The translations under genes and the position numbers were made by a program. 64,000 nucleotides of DNA from Mycoplasmatota bacterium (GTDB taxonomy: Bacteria > Bacillota_I > Bacilli_A > Haloplasmatales > Haloplasmataceae): contig CP074573.1 in the NCBI GenBank assembly GCA_018394295.1, forward strand, positions 1 to 64,000. Direction: 5' to 3'. Positions 26,258 through 35,987 of this stretch are shown here, one piece after another; position 1 is the stretch's first letter; each line of letters starts with the position of its first letter. The notes beneath the pieces are model-generated. The model was given only the letters and a program-made list of their open reading frames with translations. It ran no database searches and was not told the DNA's origin.

Positions 26258-28069
26258 ATGAACGATAAAAAGCAAACTCTACGCAACACAGTAAGAGCAA
26301 CTAAATATATGCTCAGCTTTGTTTGGAAAGAAAAAAGTGGGAAACATTTTATATTTATAAAAGGAATAATGGCTCTTCTTAACGCTCTCTTTCCGCTTGT
26401 TTATACCATTATGCCTGGGTTAATCATCAACGAGTTGATGAACGAACAAAAGATAAATACCTTGATAATATACGTTGGTATTTTGATAACAACGCCTGTT
26501 GTAAGTCAGATTATAAACTTTGTTGCGAATAAAAATTTATCAAAACTCAGTTTAGAATTAAACTTAAAATTTGATACGGATTTTTTTGACCATGTTGCAA
26601 TGATGGATTATGAAACGCTTGAAAAACCCGATATACAGATTTTAAAAGAACGCGCACAGAAAACATTATCTGATGTTGTTGGTGTTGTCAATCAGTTTAG
26701 TAGTCTGATGTTGGCAGTTTTCACTCTAATTGCTATTTCGTCTATTGTTATAACACTTAATCCTTTAATTTTAGTTCTGATAATTTGTATCATGTATGTA
26801 AACTCGTTGATTACAAAGCGAGTAAATTACAAAAAACATCTTCTCAGTCAGGAATTAAGTAAGTATGAGAGGTATCAAGGCGCATATACATATATGTTAG
26901 ATCATTTCTCTTACGCCAAAGAGGTTCGTTTATTTAGCATAAATTCATTATTAATTAACATGCTTACTGGGAGCAAAAAAGAATCCAATAAACTTGAATT
27001 AAAGTATCAAGTTAATCAAGGTATACCAGCTACATTTCAATCTGTTACAAATTTTATACTGCAACTTGCTCTGTATGCGTATCTAATATACTGCGTAATA
27101 GATTGGGGGCTTTCTATAGGTAGCATGACGATTTATTTGGCAGCAGTAGGGCAGTTTTCAGGGTCTCTAGGTAATGTTTTCAACTCATACCTCAGAATTG
27201 CAAACAGCAGTCTGAAAGCACGAGAATTAATGGAATTTTTAAATCTCCCATTAAGACAGTATAAAACAGGAAACAAAACGCCGAATTATGATGGAAATTT
27301 AGAAATTGAATTCAAAAACGTATCGTTCAAATATCCTGGCAGTGAAATTTATGCCTTGAAAAATATGAACATCACTATTCGCAGAAATGAAAAATTGTGC
27401 ATAGTCGGAGCTAATGGTTCTGGCAAGTCGACATTTATAAAGCTTTTAACAAGACTCTACTTTCCGACAGAAGGAGAAATATTGTTTAATGGCATTAATA
27501 TAAATGAATATGATTATAAAAAATATCAACGGTTGTTTGCTCCGGTATTTCAAGATTTTGCTAGATATTATATGACACTCGGAAAAAACATCGTATTAGC
27601 GAATAAATATGACCGTGAACAACTTGATAAAGTTTGCTCCGAGTGCGGTCTTTTATCATTGGTAAAAAAAATACCAAAAGGTTATGATACTCAGGTTGGT
27701 AAATGGATTGACGAGGAAGGATTTAATCCATCTGGTGGCGAAGAGCAAAGAATGGCTATTGCAAGAGCATGTTATCACGGAGGAGAGATCTTTTTACTTG
27801 ATGAGCCGACTGCGTCTCTCGATCCAGAGGCTGAGTATGAAATTTACACACAATTTAACAATATGATAACTAATAAAACTGCAGTATTAATTACACATAG
27901 ATTGTCTGCGGTGCAATTGGCTGATAAAGTCGCAGTTTTTGACAACGGAAGCCTGATTGAATATGGAACACATAAGCAGCTTTATCGCATTGGAGGTGTG
28001 TATACTAAAATGTTCGACAAGCAAGCGGAGTTTTATCGAGATAGTGCACAACATTTAGTGAAAAAGTAA
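26258..28069 (+). CDS. ABC exporter, fused permease-ATPase, 603 aa
   Basis: The N-terminal type-I exporter membrane domain has about six helices (e.g. GIMALLNALFPLVYTIMPGL, LALYAYLIYCVIDWGLSIGS). The C-terminal ATPase has Walker A GANGSGKST, Q-loop PVFQDFARYY, signature NPSGGEEQR, Walker B IFLLDEPTASLD and the His switch ITHRLSAV. It probably exports a peptide or drug at the cytoplasmic membrane as a homodimer. ATG 26258 has 10 bp to AGAGAGG; ATG 26249 has almost none. Base composition is visibly richer in G and C than its neighbours, which suggests separate transfer. Related exporters accompany bacteriocins, but no precursor peptide was found. Confidence 0.88.
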   Translation: MNDKKQTLRNTVRATKYMLSFVWKEKSGKHFIFIKGIMALLNALFPLVYTIMPGLIINELMNEQKINTLIIYVGILITTPVVSQIINFVANKNLSKLSLELNLKFDTDFFDHVAMMDYETLEKPDIQILKERAQKTLSDVVGVVNQFSSLMLAVFTLIAISSIVITLNPLILVLIICIMYVNSLITKRVNYKKHLLSQELSKYERYQGAYTYMLDHFSYAKEVRLFSINSLLINMLTGSKKESNKLELKYQVNQGIPATFQSVTNFILQLALYAYLIYCVIDWGLSIGSMTIYLAAVGQFSGSLGNVFNSYLRIANSSLKARELMEFLNLPLRQYKTGNKTPNYDGNLEIEFKNVSFKYPGSEIYALKNMNITIRRNEKLCIVGANGSGKSTFIKLLTRLYFPTEGEILFNGININEYDYKKYQRLFAPVFQDFARYYMTLGKNIVLANKYDREQLDKVCSECGLLSLVKKIPKGYDTQVGKWIDEEGFNPSGGEEQRMAIARACYHGGEIFLLDEPTASLDPEAEYEIYTQFNNMITNKTAVLITHRLSAVQLADKVAVFDNGSLIEYGTHKQLYRIGGVYTKMFDKQAEFYRDSAQHLVKK

Positions 28070-28159
28070 AAGGATGTGATGATCTGCTTAATGTGTTGTT
28101 CATTGCCCTTGATTTGGAAGCAAATATGAGATTTGCCAACTTTACGAATATATCGAATG

Positions 28160-28245
28160 ATGAAAGGTAATGTTTTTTAAATATAAGGTACTTATATAAA
28201 GATAAAAATATGTTTCCTGATACTGAGAGTATAAGGGGGACATTA
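28160..28245 (+). repeat. Partial att-flank copy lacking the core
   Basis: TTTTTTAAATATAAGG and the hairpin CTGATACTGAGAGTATAAGG match the rlmCD 3' UTR and terminator, but the ACACGTCGAGAG core is missing. It divides the 25.9-30.7 kb module into two. Confidence 0.65.
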
Positions 28246-28324
28246 ATGTTACAATAGGATTTTTATGTTTATTGATGAATTAGGTAACATATCATATCTA
28301 TGTGAAAGGGAATGGAGAAATTTT

Positions 28325-28906
28325 ATGAAGAAGATTAAATTTATAGCTTTAATTTCAATTGTTATTTTATGGAGTGGAAATTATATTCTTAATAGTTTTG
28401 ATTTTTATAAGGTAAATAAATTAGAGAAGAAATACAATCAATGCAATGTAACGTTAATAAAGGAAGAAAACATAAAAAAAAGTAAATATATATTATATAA
28501 ATCTGAATGTCCTTATGAAACTATATATTCAGCTGACATGGCAAAACGGAATTTCTTTGGAGGTTATAATTTTATAGCTCTTAATGCTAACTCTGGAAGT
28601 ATTCTAGATGATGAAGCAAGTTTTATTATTGACCCAGATAATGAGTTAATTTTTATATTTAGTGAAGCAAATAAAATAAAAACAAAAATTGAGTACTATT
28701 ATATTGACGAAGGAGAACATTATAATCAGTCGGATATAAATGAAAAAGAGATTATTATAAATTTCTCTGACTCAGATGCACGTATTAATGGAGATGATGA
28801 TCAATATTATTATAAGATCTTAACGTATGATGATCTAAATATAAGATTAGAAGATTCAAAGAAAGTCATAATCTCTAGAACATTCATATTCCCTGTACTT
28901 GAATAG
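28325..28906 (+). CDS. Membrane-anchored or secreted protein, 193 aa
   Basis: A hydrophobic N-terminus (KFIALISIVILWSGNYIL) is a signal anchor, followed by an extracytoplasmic acidic domain rich in Asp, Glu and Tyr with one Cys pair candidate (NQCNVT, SECPYE). ATG 28325 follows GGGAATGGAG; an upstream in-frame ATG at 28265 lacks a site. The family is not recognised. It lies alone between a partial att copy and the terminators at 29.1 and 29.3 kb. Confidence 0.6.
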   Translation: MKKIKFIALISIVILWSGNYILNSFDFYKVNKLEKKYNQCNVTLIKEENIKKSKYILYKSECPYETIYSADMAKRNFFGGYNFIALNANSGSILDDEASFIIDPDNELIFIFSEANKIKTKIEYYYIDEGEHYNQSDINEKEIIINFSDSDARINGDDDQYYYKILTYDDLNIRLEDSKKVIISRTFIFPVLE

Positions 28907-29546
28907 TTTACTTATCTTTAAAAGCACTAAAAAACACTTTTGTTGGATTTCTAAGTGAGTAAATGAAAAAATCTATCGGTGTTACCACAAAATGTACAGA
29001 AGTAATATAAATCTCACTTTATTCACAAGAATATATTTCTTTACAAGAGATTTATTTATATAAAAGAAAACAGGTATTTTAGTTTTAACCCACTGGGTGA
29101 AGTAAAAAACCTGTTTTTTAGTTTTATAAACATAAAAAAGCAATTTTTTTGTATAATTTCTTTGCATAAAAACAAACCAAAAAGGAGCTTTCAAATAGCA
29201 AGTATATCATGATTATTTCATGCCAAAAAGGGAATTAAAGAATATTTGAATATCAGTGAAAAATTGCCTTACTAATAAATACAACTTAAGTTAAAAATCT
29301 AGATAGGGAATTTCAATAATAATATTAAAAACTATCTTAAGATAGTTTTTAAGTGACCAAATGATATGAAATAACTAATAATAGAATGATTATAAGTAAT
29401 AAAGTTGTAGAATCAGCTATTCTATACAAAAAGAAGCAAATAAAATTACATTATAGGAAAACTTAAAATAAAATAATTTGCTTAATATTCATATATAAAG
29501 TATAATGTAGATATAGCATAAATATTTTAGGATAGGTGAAATCATT
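28907..29546. other. Intergenic region with two terminators
   Basis: ACAGGT (29070) pairs with ACCTGT near 29109 around an inner ACCCACTGGGT hairpin, followed by T. At 29327-29350 lies a perfect 24-bp palindrome with arms AAAAACTATCTT/AAGATAGTTTTT, a two-way terminator. No gene is evident on either strand. Confidence 0.55.
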
Positions 29547-30524
29547 ATGAAAAAAATGAGAAAAATATTTAAAATTATCAGAAAAGCATTAATAATATTT
29601 ATTGGAGTTTTAATCCTGTTTTTATTAGGACTTTTTATTTGGAATAAAATTCAAATAAAAAAAGAGATAAAAAGATATCCTGTTATAGGTGAAATGGTTG
29701 AGGTCAATAATCATAAGATACATGTTTACACCGAAGGCTCAGGAGATGAAACTTTAGTTTTTATGTCAGGAAGTGGAACTTCCAGTCCATTTTATGACTT
29801 TAAACCATTATGGTCACAACTAGTAAAAGACTATCGAATAGTGGTTATTGAAAAAGCAGGCTATGGTTGGAGTGATGTATCTAATGTCTCTAGAGACATT
29901 GATTATATTCTTGAGGAAACACGCTTAGCTCTAAGTATATCAAATATTGAAGGACCATTTGTTCTTGTTCCACATTCAATGTCAGGATTAGAGGCTATTA
30001 GATGGGCTCAAAAATATCCACTTGAAGTTAAAGCAATAATTGGTTTAGATCCTGCAATACCAGCTAGTTATGATGAAATAAAAGTTCCATCACAAGCTAA
30101 TCTAAAAATAATTAAATTTGTGGCTGACATAGGTATTTTAAGATTAATACCAAGCATTATTGAAAATTCTGATGCTGGTAAATCTGGACTTTTATCTGAT
30201 GAAGATATAAATGCATTTCGTAGTATTTTATATCGGAGAACAACGACTACTGATATGATAAATGAAGCAAAATTAGTTTTTGAAAACGCACAAAAGGTAA
30301 GAGAATCAGGAATCCCTAAAAGTACACCAATGTATTTCTTTATTTCTAATGGTAAAGAAGTTGGAGTAAGCAATTGGAAAGAAATATTATCCAGTTATGT
30401 TAATGAACTTGAAAATGGAAAATATGCATATTTAGATTGTGGACATTATGTACATAACATTGAAACTGAATATATTAAAAATGAAATAATTAATTATCTT
30501 AATGACCTTGATAATAATAATTAA
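29547..30524 (+). CDS. Alpha/beta hydrolase with N-terminal membrane anchor, 325 aa
   Basis: One helix (ALIIFIGVLILFLLGLFIW) anchors the protein. The catalytic domain lies outside and shows VFMSGSGTSSPF (oxyanion side), VVIEKAGYGWSDVS, the nucleophile elbow PHSMSGLEAIRW (Ser in H-S-M-S-G), GLDPAIP and a terminal CGHYVHN that supplies the His. It is a predicted esterase/lipase-type hydrolase of unknown substrate. TAGGTGAAATC precedes the ATG. It is the last gene before att copy 4. Confidence 0.85.
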   Translation: MKKMRKIFKIIRKALIIFIGVLILFLLGLFIWNKIQIKKEIKRYPVIGEMVEVNNHKIHVYTEGSGDETLVFMSGSGTSSPFYDFKPLWSQLVKDYRIVVIEKAGYGWSDVSNVSRDIDYILEETRLALSISNIEGPFVLVPHSMSGLEAIRWAQKYPLEVKAIIGLDPAIPASYDEIKVPSQANLKIIKFVADIGILRLIPSIIENSDAGKSGLLSDEDINAFRSILYRRTTTTDMINEAKLVFENAQKVRESGIPKSTPMYFFISNGKEVGVSNWKEILSSYVNELENGKYAYLDCGHYVHNIETEYIKNEIINYLNDLDNNN

Positions 30525-30690
30525 TCAGTATTTACACTAGGTTTTTTCCTATCCACTGCCTTAACCGCTGGTAGTGTTCTAGGTTGCACCTATTGTTTCA
30601 ATAAATATTATAAAAGGAAAAAAATAATATGTGGTAAACAATCCGTTTCATTTGGAGATTCATATTTATACAATTATCATAATTCTTATA
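30525..30690. other. Intergenic sequence, nothing clear
   Basis: AT-rich sequence between the hydrolase and the att copy. A weak GCACCTATT-type hairpin was looked for and not found. No coding signal. Confidence 0.3.
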
Positions 30691-30860
30691 TTCGTGTAAA
30701 ACTAGGCATACATTATTCAAAACACATGTCGAGAGTGTAGTATTGCTAGTTAGAAAATAACAAGATATATTAATATATATTATAAAATTCATGTAAAATA
30801 TTTGTTCCCTTAAACATCCTAGTTTAAGGGGATTTTTTTATTAAGGGCGTCAGAGATACG
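30691..30860 (+). repeat. att core and terminator, copy 4
   Basis: ATTCGTGTAAAACTAGG leads to the core ACATGTCGAGAGTGTAGTAT (30724), the TAGAAAATAA stop-like region, and a terminator CCCTTAAAC…GTTTAAGGGG at 30808-30840. Confidence 0.75.
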
Positions 30861-31228
30861 TATTTGCGTAGTTGTACTTTATTATGTTAAGATTATAAAT
30901 ATAATAGAATGTAATAAATAATGAACTATTGAAATAATTAATGCAGAGTGGTACTATTCTAATTGTATAGCGGTAAAATATAGCTGAATTACATATAATT
31001 TAATGATTATGAAACTGTAACAATGAGTTAAGTCAATTGGCCTTTTTTAATCTTGTTATTCATAAATTGTAGCATCAGTGATATGAGTTATTATCTTGTG
31101 ATGTATTAGTAATATAGTTAAAAAGACACCCTAAATTTACTTAAAAACACAATTTATTTTGGATTGTAATAATAATATAAGTAAATTATAATAATAATTA
31201 ATTTATATAACATGTGGGAGGAATAGTG
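30861..31228. other. Intergenic left part of module D
   Basis: It contains TTTGCGTAGTTG near 30880, a motif that also occurs near other left ends (26.09 and 35.75 kb), then AT-rich promoter-like sequence before the gene at 31229. Nothing else was recognised. Confidence 0.3.
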
Positions 31229-31498
31229 ATGGGAGCTTGGGGACCAAAATTATATGAAGATGATGTAGCTATAGATATTAAAGATGAGTTTAGAAATTTA
31301 TTAGAAAGAGGGAAAACTACAGAAGAAGCCACTGAAATACTAATAAGAGATAACCAAGATACAATCGATGATATGGATGAAGGACCTATTTTCTGGTTTG
31401 CATTATCAGACACTCAATGGAATTTAGGAAATTTATTACCATTTGTAAAAGAAAAAGCAATAGAGCATTTTAGAAATGGTAGTGACTTAAGAAGATAG
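31229..31498 (+). pseudogene. DUF4259 domain, N-terminal half of an amber-interrupted DUF4259-Imm26 protein, 89 aa
   Basis: MGAWGPKLYEDDVAIDIKDE is the DUF4259 opening, followed by GPIFWFALSDTQWNLGNLLP. ATG 31229 has GGGAGG 7 bp upstream; an in-frame upstream ATG at 31214 lies too close to that site. The frame ends in TAG at 31496 but continues in the same frame without interruption into the Imm26-type domain, with EKENPKQAIIRKKVLEELE just after the stop. The amber codon therefore probably replaced a sense codon; TGG (Trp) is one change away. The truncated half may still be made. Confidence 0.65.
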
Positions 31499-31549
31499 GA
31501 AAAAGAAAATCCAAAACAAGCTATAATAAGGAAAAAGGTATTAGAAGAA

Positions 31550-32023
31550 TTGGAATTGAAATTAAATTCACCTAAGCGTGAGGTTAAAAATAAGAAAACT
31601 CGTAAAATGAGAAAGAAAAAAATTAATTTGGGAGATATATTTAGTATTCCATTACCAAATGGTAAATTTGCATTTGCAAGATTATTTAAAGAGAATGTAA
31701 TCGCAGTATATAAGAAAACTTATACAGATATAATAAAATTACCATTATCAGAAGATTATCAATTTATAGTGGGTGTTTATCAGGATTTGCTTCAAGATGG
31801 TATTTGGAAAGTAGTGGATAATAGACCATTTGAATCCGAAGAAGATGCATGGGTTAGAGGGTTTATAAAAGATCCTATAAATGGTAAATACTCTATGTAT
31901 TATAAGGGTAAAATCATTCCTTCTACAGAAGAAGAATGTAAAGGATTAGAACAGGTGGCAGCTTGGGATAGACATCATGTAGTAGATAGGATAATGGGTG
32001 ATAATAAATGGAATATATCTTAA
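31550..32023 (+). pseudogene. Imm26 domain, C-terminal half of the same broken gene
   Basis: NLGDIFSIPLPNGKFAFARL is the Imm26 signature, followed by EDYQFIVGVYQDLLQDGIWK and a C-terminal extension. The apparent start codon at 31550 is a TTG with no ribosome binding site, and the frame is open back to the TAG at 31496. This supports a single ancestral gene (31229-32023, about 265 residues). Imm26 proteins are immunity factors for polymorphic toxins. No cognate toxin is nearby. Confidence 0.65.
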
Positions 32024-32248
32024 ATATTTACTTTGCCAATTTAAATGGTAAAAATAATATAACCAACTAAACCACTAACACTTTTAACAGTTGGGTTTCA
32101 TATTTTTACATAATTGCATCTGTATTTAATTTGAAGTAAAAAATTATTATAAATTACTTAAAACTAGAGAGACTATAGTCCAAACACACATCAAGAGTAT
32201 AGTATGTTGAAAGAAAATAACAAGATATATTTTAATAATCTCGCTAAA
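32024..32248 (+). repeat. att core, copy 5, with spacer
   Basis: The core ACACATCAAGAGTATAGTAT begins at 32186 and is followed by AAGAAAATAACAAGATAT, the same wording as after copy 4. There is no terminator copy, because the IS1595 element starts 30 bp later. 32024-32160 holds a weak T-rich hairpin (ACTAACACTTTTAACAGTTGGGTT). Confidence 0.6.
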
Positions 32249-33405
32249 TTCAATTTAAGTGTTGATATTTTTTTATTGTTACATCTATGATGTAATAAGT
32301 CACTTTATAATGAAATTATAAAGTGAGGTAATTAAAATGATAAATAAAATAGATTTAATTAATGAATTAAATAAACTATCTACAAAGAATTATGAAGATG
32401 TTTTTAGTTTCATTATGTCTTTCAATAACCCTATAGAATCTAAAAGCGATATTTGTTTGAATTGTCCACATTGTGGTTCAGTTGAGTTTGTTAAAAATGG
32501 AAAAACAAACAAAGGAATTCAAAGATACATTTGTCGCGAGTGTAATAAATCATTTTGTGATACATCTAACACTCTTCTTTATAGAAGTAGATGTACTGAA
32601 GATATATGGCTAAAATTTATTGATTGTGAAATATCAGGATTATCTTTAAAAGAAACTGCTTATTATACTAATTTAAGTGTCACAACTTGTTTTTATATGC
32701 GACATAAGCTTTATAAAGCAATCAGAAACTTAAAGATGAAGGAAACTTTATCTAGTAAAGTTGAATTAGATTGTATTTATACAAAGATAAATCTTAAAGG
32801 AACCAAACCATCAAATATGCCTAGACATAGTAAAAAGAGAGGTAATACATCTGCATATTCAGGTATATCTCATCACAAAGTATGTATTGTCGCTGCAATC
32901 GATGAAAATGATAATATGTTGCTTGAGATAGCTGGAGTTGGATCGGAATCAATGGAAAAATACACTAAATATACCGATAAATTTATGGATACAACTTTAA
33001 TTATTTCTGACAGTAAACCATGTATTCAACAATTTGCGAATAATTTAGGTGTTAAGAATGATAAAGTTCCTGTGATAGCCAATAAAAAACGTTATACTAC
33101 TAATCTGGGTAATAGTTTAGGTGATTTTAATCAATTGGCTACCGGGATTACTAAGATTATAAAAAATAGTCATGGTGTATCTATAAGACATTTACAAGAT
33201 TACTTATCGTTTTACCTATATAAAAAACAATTACATTATAGAACTAATCGAAAAGATCATGCAAATATAATGTATAACTTATTAAAATACAATCATCATT
33301 TATCTAATAAGGATACGTTAAATTTTGATTATCCAATATCTTTAAAAGATGTTTTTATGAATATCGATATGGGATTTTTGCATAATCATCAACACTTAAA
33401 TTGAA
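32249..33405 (+). mobile_element. IS1595-family element
   Basis: The inverted repeats TTCAATTTAAGTGTTGAT at 32249-32266 and the inverse at 33388-33405 bound a single transposase gene whose stop lies in the right repeat. Its insertion removed the front of the MutS-like gene. A clear target duplication was not seen. Confidence 0.8.
32337..33404 (+). CDS. IS1595-family transposase, 355 aa
   Basis: An N-terminal zinc ribbon (CPHCGSVEFVKNGKTNKGIQ, then YICRECNKSF) is followed by an HTH region (SLKETAYYTNLSVTTCFYMRHKL). The DDE core shows LDCIYTKINLKG, VAAIDENDN, ISDSKPCIQQ and the family's HLQDYLSFYLYKK near the end. The first catalytic block lacks the usual D-E pair at the exact place, so activity is uncertain, but the frame is intact. 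AAGTGAGGTAATTAAA precedes the ATG, next to a hairpin CACTTTATAA/TTATAAAGTG. Confidence 0.85.
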   Translation: MINKIDLINELNKLSTKNYEDVFSFIMSFNNPIESKSDICLNCPHCGSVEFVKNGKTNKGIQRYICRECNKSFCDTSNTLLYRSRCTEDIWLKFIDCEISGLSLKETAYYTNLSVTTCFYMRHKLYKAIRNLKMKETLSSKVELDCIYTKINLKGTKPSNMPRHSKKRGNTSAYSGISHHKVCIVAAIDENDNMLLEIAGVGSESMEKYTKYTDKFMDTTLIISDSKPCIQQFANNLGVKNDKVPVIANKKRYTTNLGNSLGDFNQLATGITKIIKNSHGVSIRHLQDYLSFYLYKKQLHYRTNRKDHANIMYNLLKYNHHLSNKDTLNFDYPISLKDVFMNIDMGFLHNHQHLN

Positions 33406-33452
33406 AAGAACGAAAAAAATCAAAAAAAGATAATCGATTTGATGATAATTTT

Positions 33453-34319
33453 ATGTTAAATAATAGTTTACATGAAATATTACTAAGGATTGTTATGAAA
33501 CAATGTGATGTAATTGAAAGTATTAGTGCAACAATATTACAATTTTTTAAAGAAATTAAGCAGGATATTCGTTATTTCATAAGTGCAATAAAAATTATAC
33601 AATTCATGGAAATAAATAAATTAAATTATTGTTTTCCAAACTTTGTAAATTCGCATAAACCGACTATAAATGCATTAGGATTATATGATATTGGTTTAGC
33701 CACTTATATTAATTGTAATCAAATTAAAAACACTGTAATTGAGAATGACTTTAATTATAATAGTTCAAATATATTTTTTGTTTCGGGTATTAATCAAGGT
33801 GGAAAAACGACGTTCTTAAGAAGTATTGGGGTATCTCAGCTATTTGCTCAAGCAGGTTTAGTTGTACCAGCAAATGAATACTCATGTACTGTTTTTAATA
33901 CGATCATCTCATATTTTAATAAATCAGAAGACACAACATTAGAAAAAGGTAAATTTAAGGAAGAATTAATAAGATTAAAAGACAATTTAAAGCTTCTTGA
34001 CAAAAGCAATTTAATTTTATTTAATGAACCTTTCTCTAGTACAACTACAATGATAAGGGTAGATTTATCACTAGATATTATAAAAGCTTTATCACATACA
34101 AATTCAATTATAATATTTGTAACACATTTATATGAATTGACGAGAAGAGTAAATGAGCTAAATGATTTTATGAAGGACAATGCAAAAATTACTAATTTAG
34201 TTTCATTAATAAAAGAAGATAATCGTAATATTGTAAGGCATTTTAAAATTGTTCCTGGTGAACCAACTAAATATATTGATATTCATCAGTTTGAGGAAAG
34301 TATTACAATAAAAAATTAA
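33453..34319 (+). pseudogene. MutS-family ATPase domain, 5'-truncated, 288 aa
   Basis: The C-terminal ATPase of MutS-like proteins: Walker A FVSGINQGGKTTFLRSIG, the QLFAQAGLVVPANEY segment, a signature/D-loop region EDTTLEKGKFKEEL, Walker B LILFNEPFSST and VTHLYEL. MutS proteins normally carry several hundred more residues of clamp and lever domains upstream. Here those are missing, because IS1595 ends 48 bp before the first ATG, which has no ribosome binding site. The relation is to stand-alone MutS-like ATPases of mobile or defence regions more than to mismatch-repair MutS1, since no DNA-mismatch domain is seen. It is probably non-functional. Confidence 0.7.
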
Positions 34320-34356
34320 AATCCATTGATTATAGACAAAAAATGAAATTTAAAAG

Positions 34357-34533
34357 AAAAAACAACAGTATGTAGGTTTTGAAAAAAAAGGTCCTACTGA
34401 AGGAGTTTCAAAACATAAACCAGGTATTAGGTTCATTTATAAGTATAATGGTGCACGATATAGAAACAAGTCGATTGCATCTTACAAAGAAACAAATATA
34501 CTAAACCCGTTTGTGGATTTGCCAGATAAATAA
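34357..34533 (+). pseudogene. Short C-terminal relic
   Basis: From a stop to TAA 34531 the frame reads QQYVGFEKKGPTEGVSKHKP, then GIRFIYKYNGARYRNKSIAS, ending NPFVDLPDK. It has coding character but no start codon. The pattern G-[IV]-x-R-x5-Y-N-G-x-R-Y recalls AP2-like DNA-binding segments of homing or phage proteins, which is a guess. Confidence 0.4.
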
Positions 34534-34544
34534 AATAAAACCTT

Positions 34545-34612
34545 TATACTAGGGGTTCTACTATTTCGCAAAACTCAGTCTAAACACATGTCGAAACTTT
34601 TGTTTACTAGAG
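34545..34612 (+). repeat. att core, copy 6 (degenerate)
   Basis: TTTCGCAAAACTCAGTCTAA leads to ACACATGTCGAAACTTTTG. The left half of the core is kept and the right half has diverged. Confidence 0.55.
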
Positions 34613-34735
34613 CGAGGATAAAAATTTAAGTCATCAAAATTATAGAACGATGACTTTTTTAATTTGTAGTTGTTAAGAAAAATTATAATTGCTATAATTA
34701 AAATTATGAATAGTATTTTATTAGGAGATAATGTT

Positions 34736-35497
34736 ATGTATGTTAGAGTTTATGACTTAAAAAATAATAGATATTATAAATCTATAGTTTATGGAATAGT
34801 TGATGGTTATATTAAACAATTTATTGTTTTAAATCCTTTTCTTAATGCATTTGAACTTGTTGATTATATTGATAAACGAAATAAAGAATGTAATACGTTC
34901 ATAAATATGATTAATCCTGATAAAAGTGAGTGGGTTAGTTTAAAAAACGCTTATCTTTTAAAATATAAAAAGTACTGTAAAGAAAAGAATGTTAAATTTT
35001 CTCTTGAAGCATTCAACGGATATGAAGATATTTATAACAACTTTGAGTTTATGGAAAAACTGATAAGAGATAAATTAGTTCCAGTTGAAAATTTGAATGT
35101 TGAATTAAGAAACCTTGATGATGAAAATGAATGGCATTATATTAGAACACAAGATGATGCTAATGAGTTTTTAAAATTATTTGCTAACTTTCATGATTCT
35201 ACATTAGAAAGTTTAAATTACACTGAAGATAATAACACTCGTAAGTTAAATGTGATTTTTAATAATACTTGTTGGTATGGAATTGTTGAATTATGCTTCG
35301 AAGGCTTAATTGCGATGAATTTAAGACCTGCTGGTGACAATTGTTTTAGATACTTGTATTCAGGATGTTTAATCGTAAAAGATGAATGCGTGTTTTGGGC
35401 AGATGAATACCTTGAAGATGAGGATTTAAACTACGAATATAACTTTATAAAAGCATTTAATGTTAAATGGAAAGATATCGAAGGTACTAAACAGTAG
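34736..35497 (+). CDS. Hypothetical protein, 253 aa
   Basis: A soluble acidic protein starting MYVRVYDLKNNRYYKSIVYG, with a central FANFHDSTLESLNY motif and a terminal domain (WYGIVELCFEGLIAMNLRPAG). The FHDSxLxSxxY pattern occurs in several hypothetical accessory or immunity-type proteins. I cannot name the family. ATG 34736 is chosen for TAGGAG 8 bp upstream; the longer in-frame starts at 34670 and 34703 lack one. It is the only gene of its module. Confidence 0.65.
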   Translation: MYVRVYDLKNNRYYKSIVYGIVDGYIKQFIVLNPFLNAFELVDYIDKRNKECNTFINMINPDKSEWVSLKNAYLLKYKKYCKEKNVKFSLEAFNGYEDIYNNFEFMEKLIRDKLVPVENLNVELRNLDDENEWHYIRTQDDANEFLKLFANFHDSTLESLNYTEDNNTRKLNVIFNNTCWYGIVELCFEGLIAMNLRPAGDNCFRYLYSGCLIVKDECVFWADEYLEDEDLNYEYNFIKAFNVKWKDIEGTKQ

Positions 35498-35539
35498 ATT
35501 TCAATTTAGTTTTAACTGTTGAAAAATTTATACTCCATA

Positions 35540-35735
35540 TGTATCACTATAAAACTATGCACGTATCAGTAATTTTGTAGCTAAGAAATCTCATGTTGAG
35601 AGTGTGTTCTGGTTAATAAGAAATAAATAAATATATCTTAATGAAATTATGTTCCATCAAATAAAAGAACTGAGGGAGTTTTTCTATTAAAGAGGATTGC
35701 ACTAGTGAAACAATAAGTACAGTTTTCCGTATTGT
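35540..35735 (+). repeat. att core and terminator, copy 7
   Basis: The core is degenerate (TCATGTTGAGAGTGTGTTCT, 35591). It is followed by AAGAAATAAATAAATATATC, a terminator-like hairpin to GGGAGTTTTTC, and the downstream arm GCACTAGTGAAACAATAAGT. Confidence 0.65.
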
Positions 35736-35987
35736 ATATTATTTTGCGTTCCTGCTTTTCTCTTTATCTGCGTAGACTCCGACAAATATCCAACCTGGAT
35801 TGTTAAAAGGTACGTTGTCTAAGTAGAATAACCACACTTTTCAATCCTTAATTTAAAAATTATATTAAAATCAAATAGATTATGTCTCGTTTTATTGTTA
35901 TAATGAGTTATGTTAGATGAATAAGAATATATTTCCATTCTTGTGATTTAAGTATTGAATGAGCTGAAGTAATAGGGGGGATTATAA
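35736..35987. other. Leader region of the large lipoprotein gene
   Basis: AT-rich sequence after the att copy with TTTTGCGTTCC, a left-end-like motif, and possible promoter boxes (TTGTTATAATGAG near 35895). No additional gene is seen. Confidence 0.3.

Noticed and set aside
28982-29194. Minus-strand frame of 70 codons with aromatic-rich translation
   Set aside because: It covers a terminator hairpin and A/T runs and has no ribosome binding site.
33405-33452. In-frame extension joining the MutS-like gene to sequence before the IS1595 element
   Set aside because: A stop codon lies between the IS end and the first ATG, and no MutS-like coding sequence is seen left of the IS.
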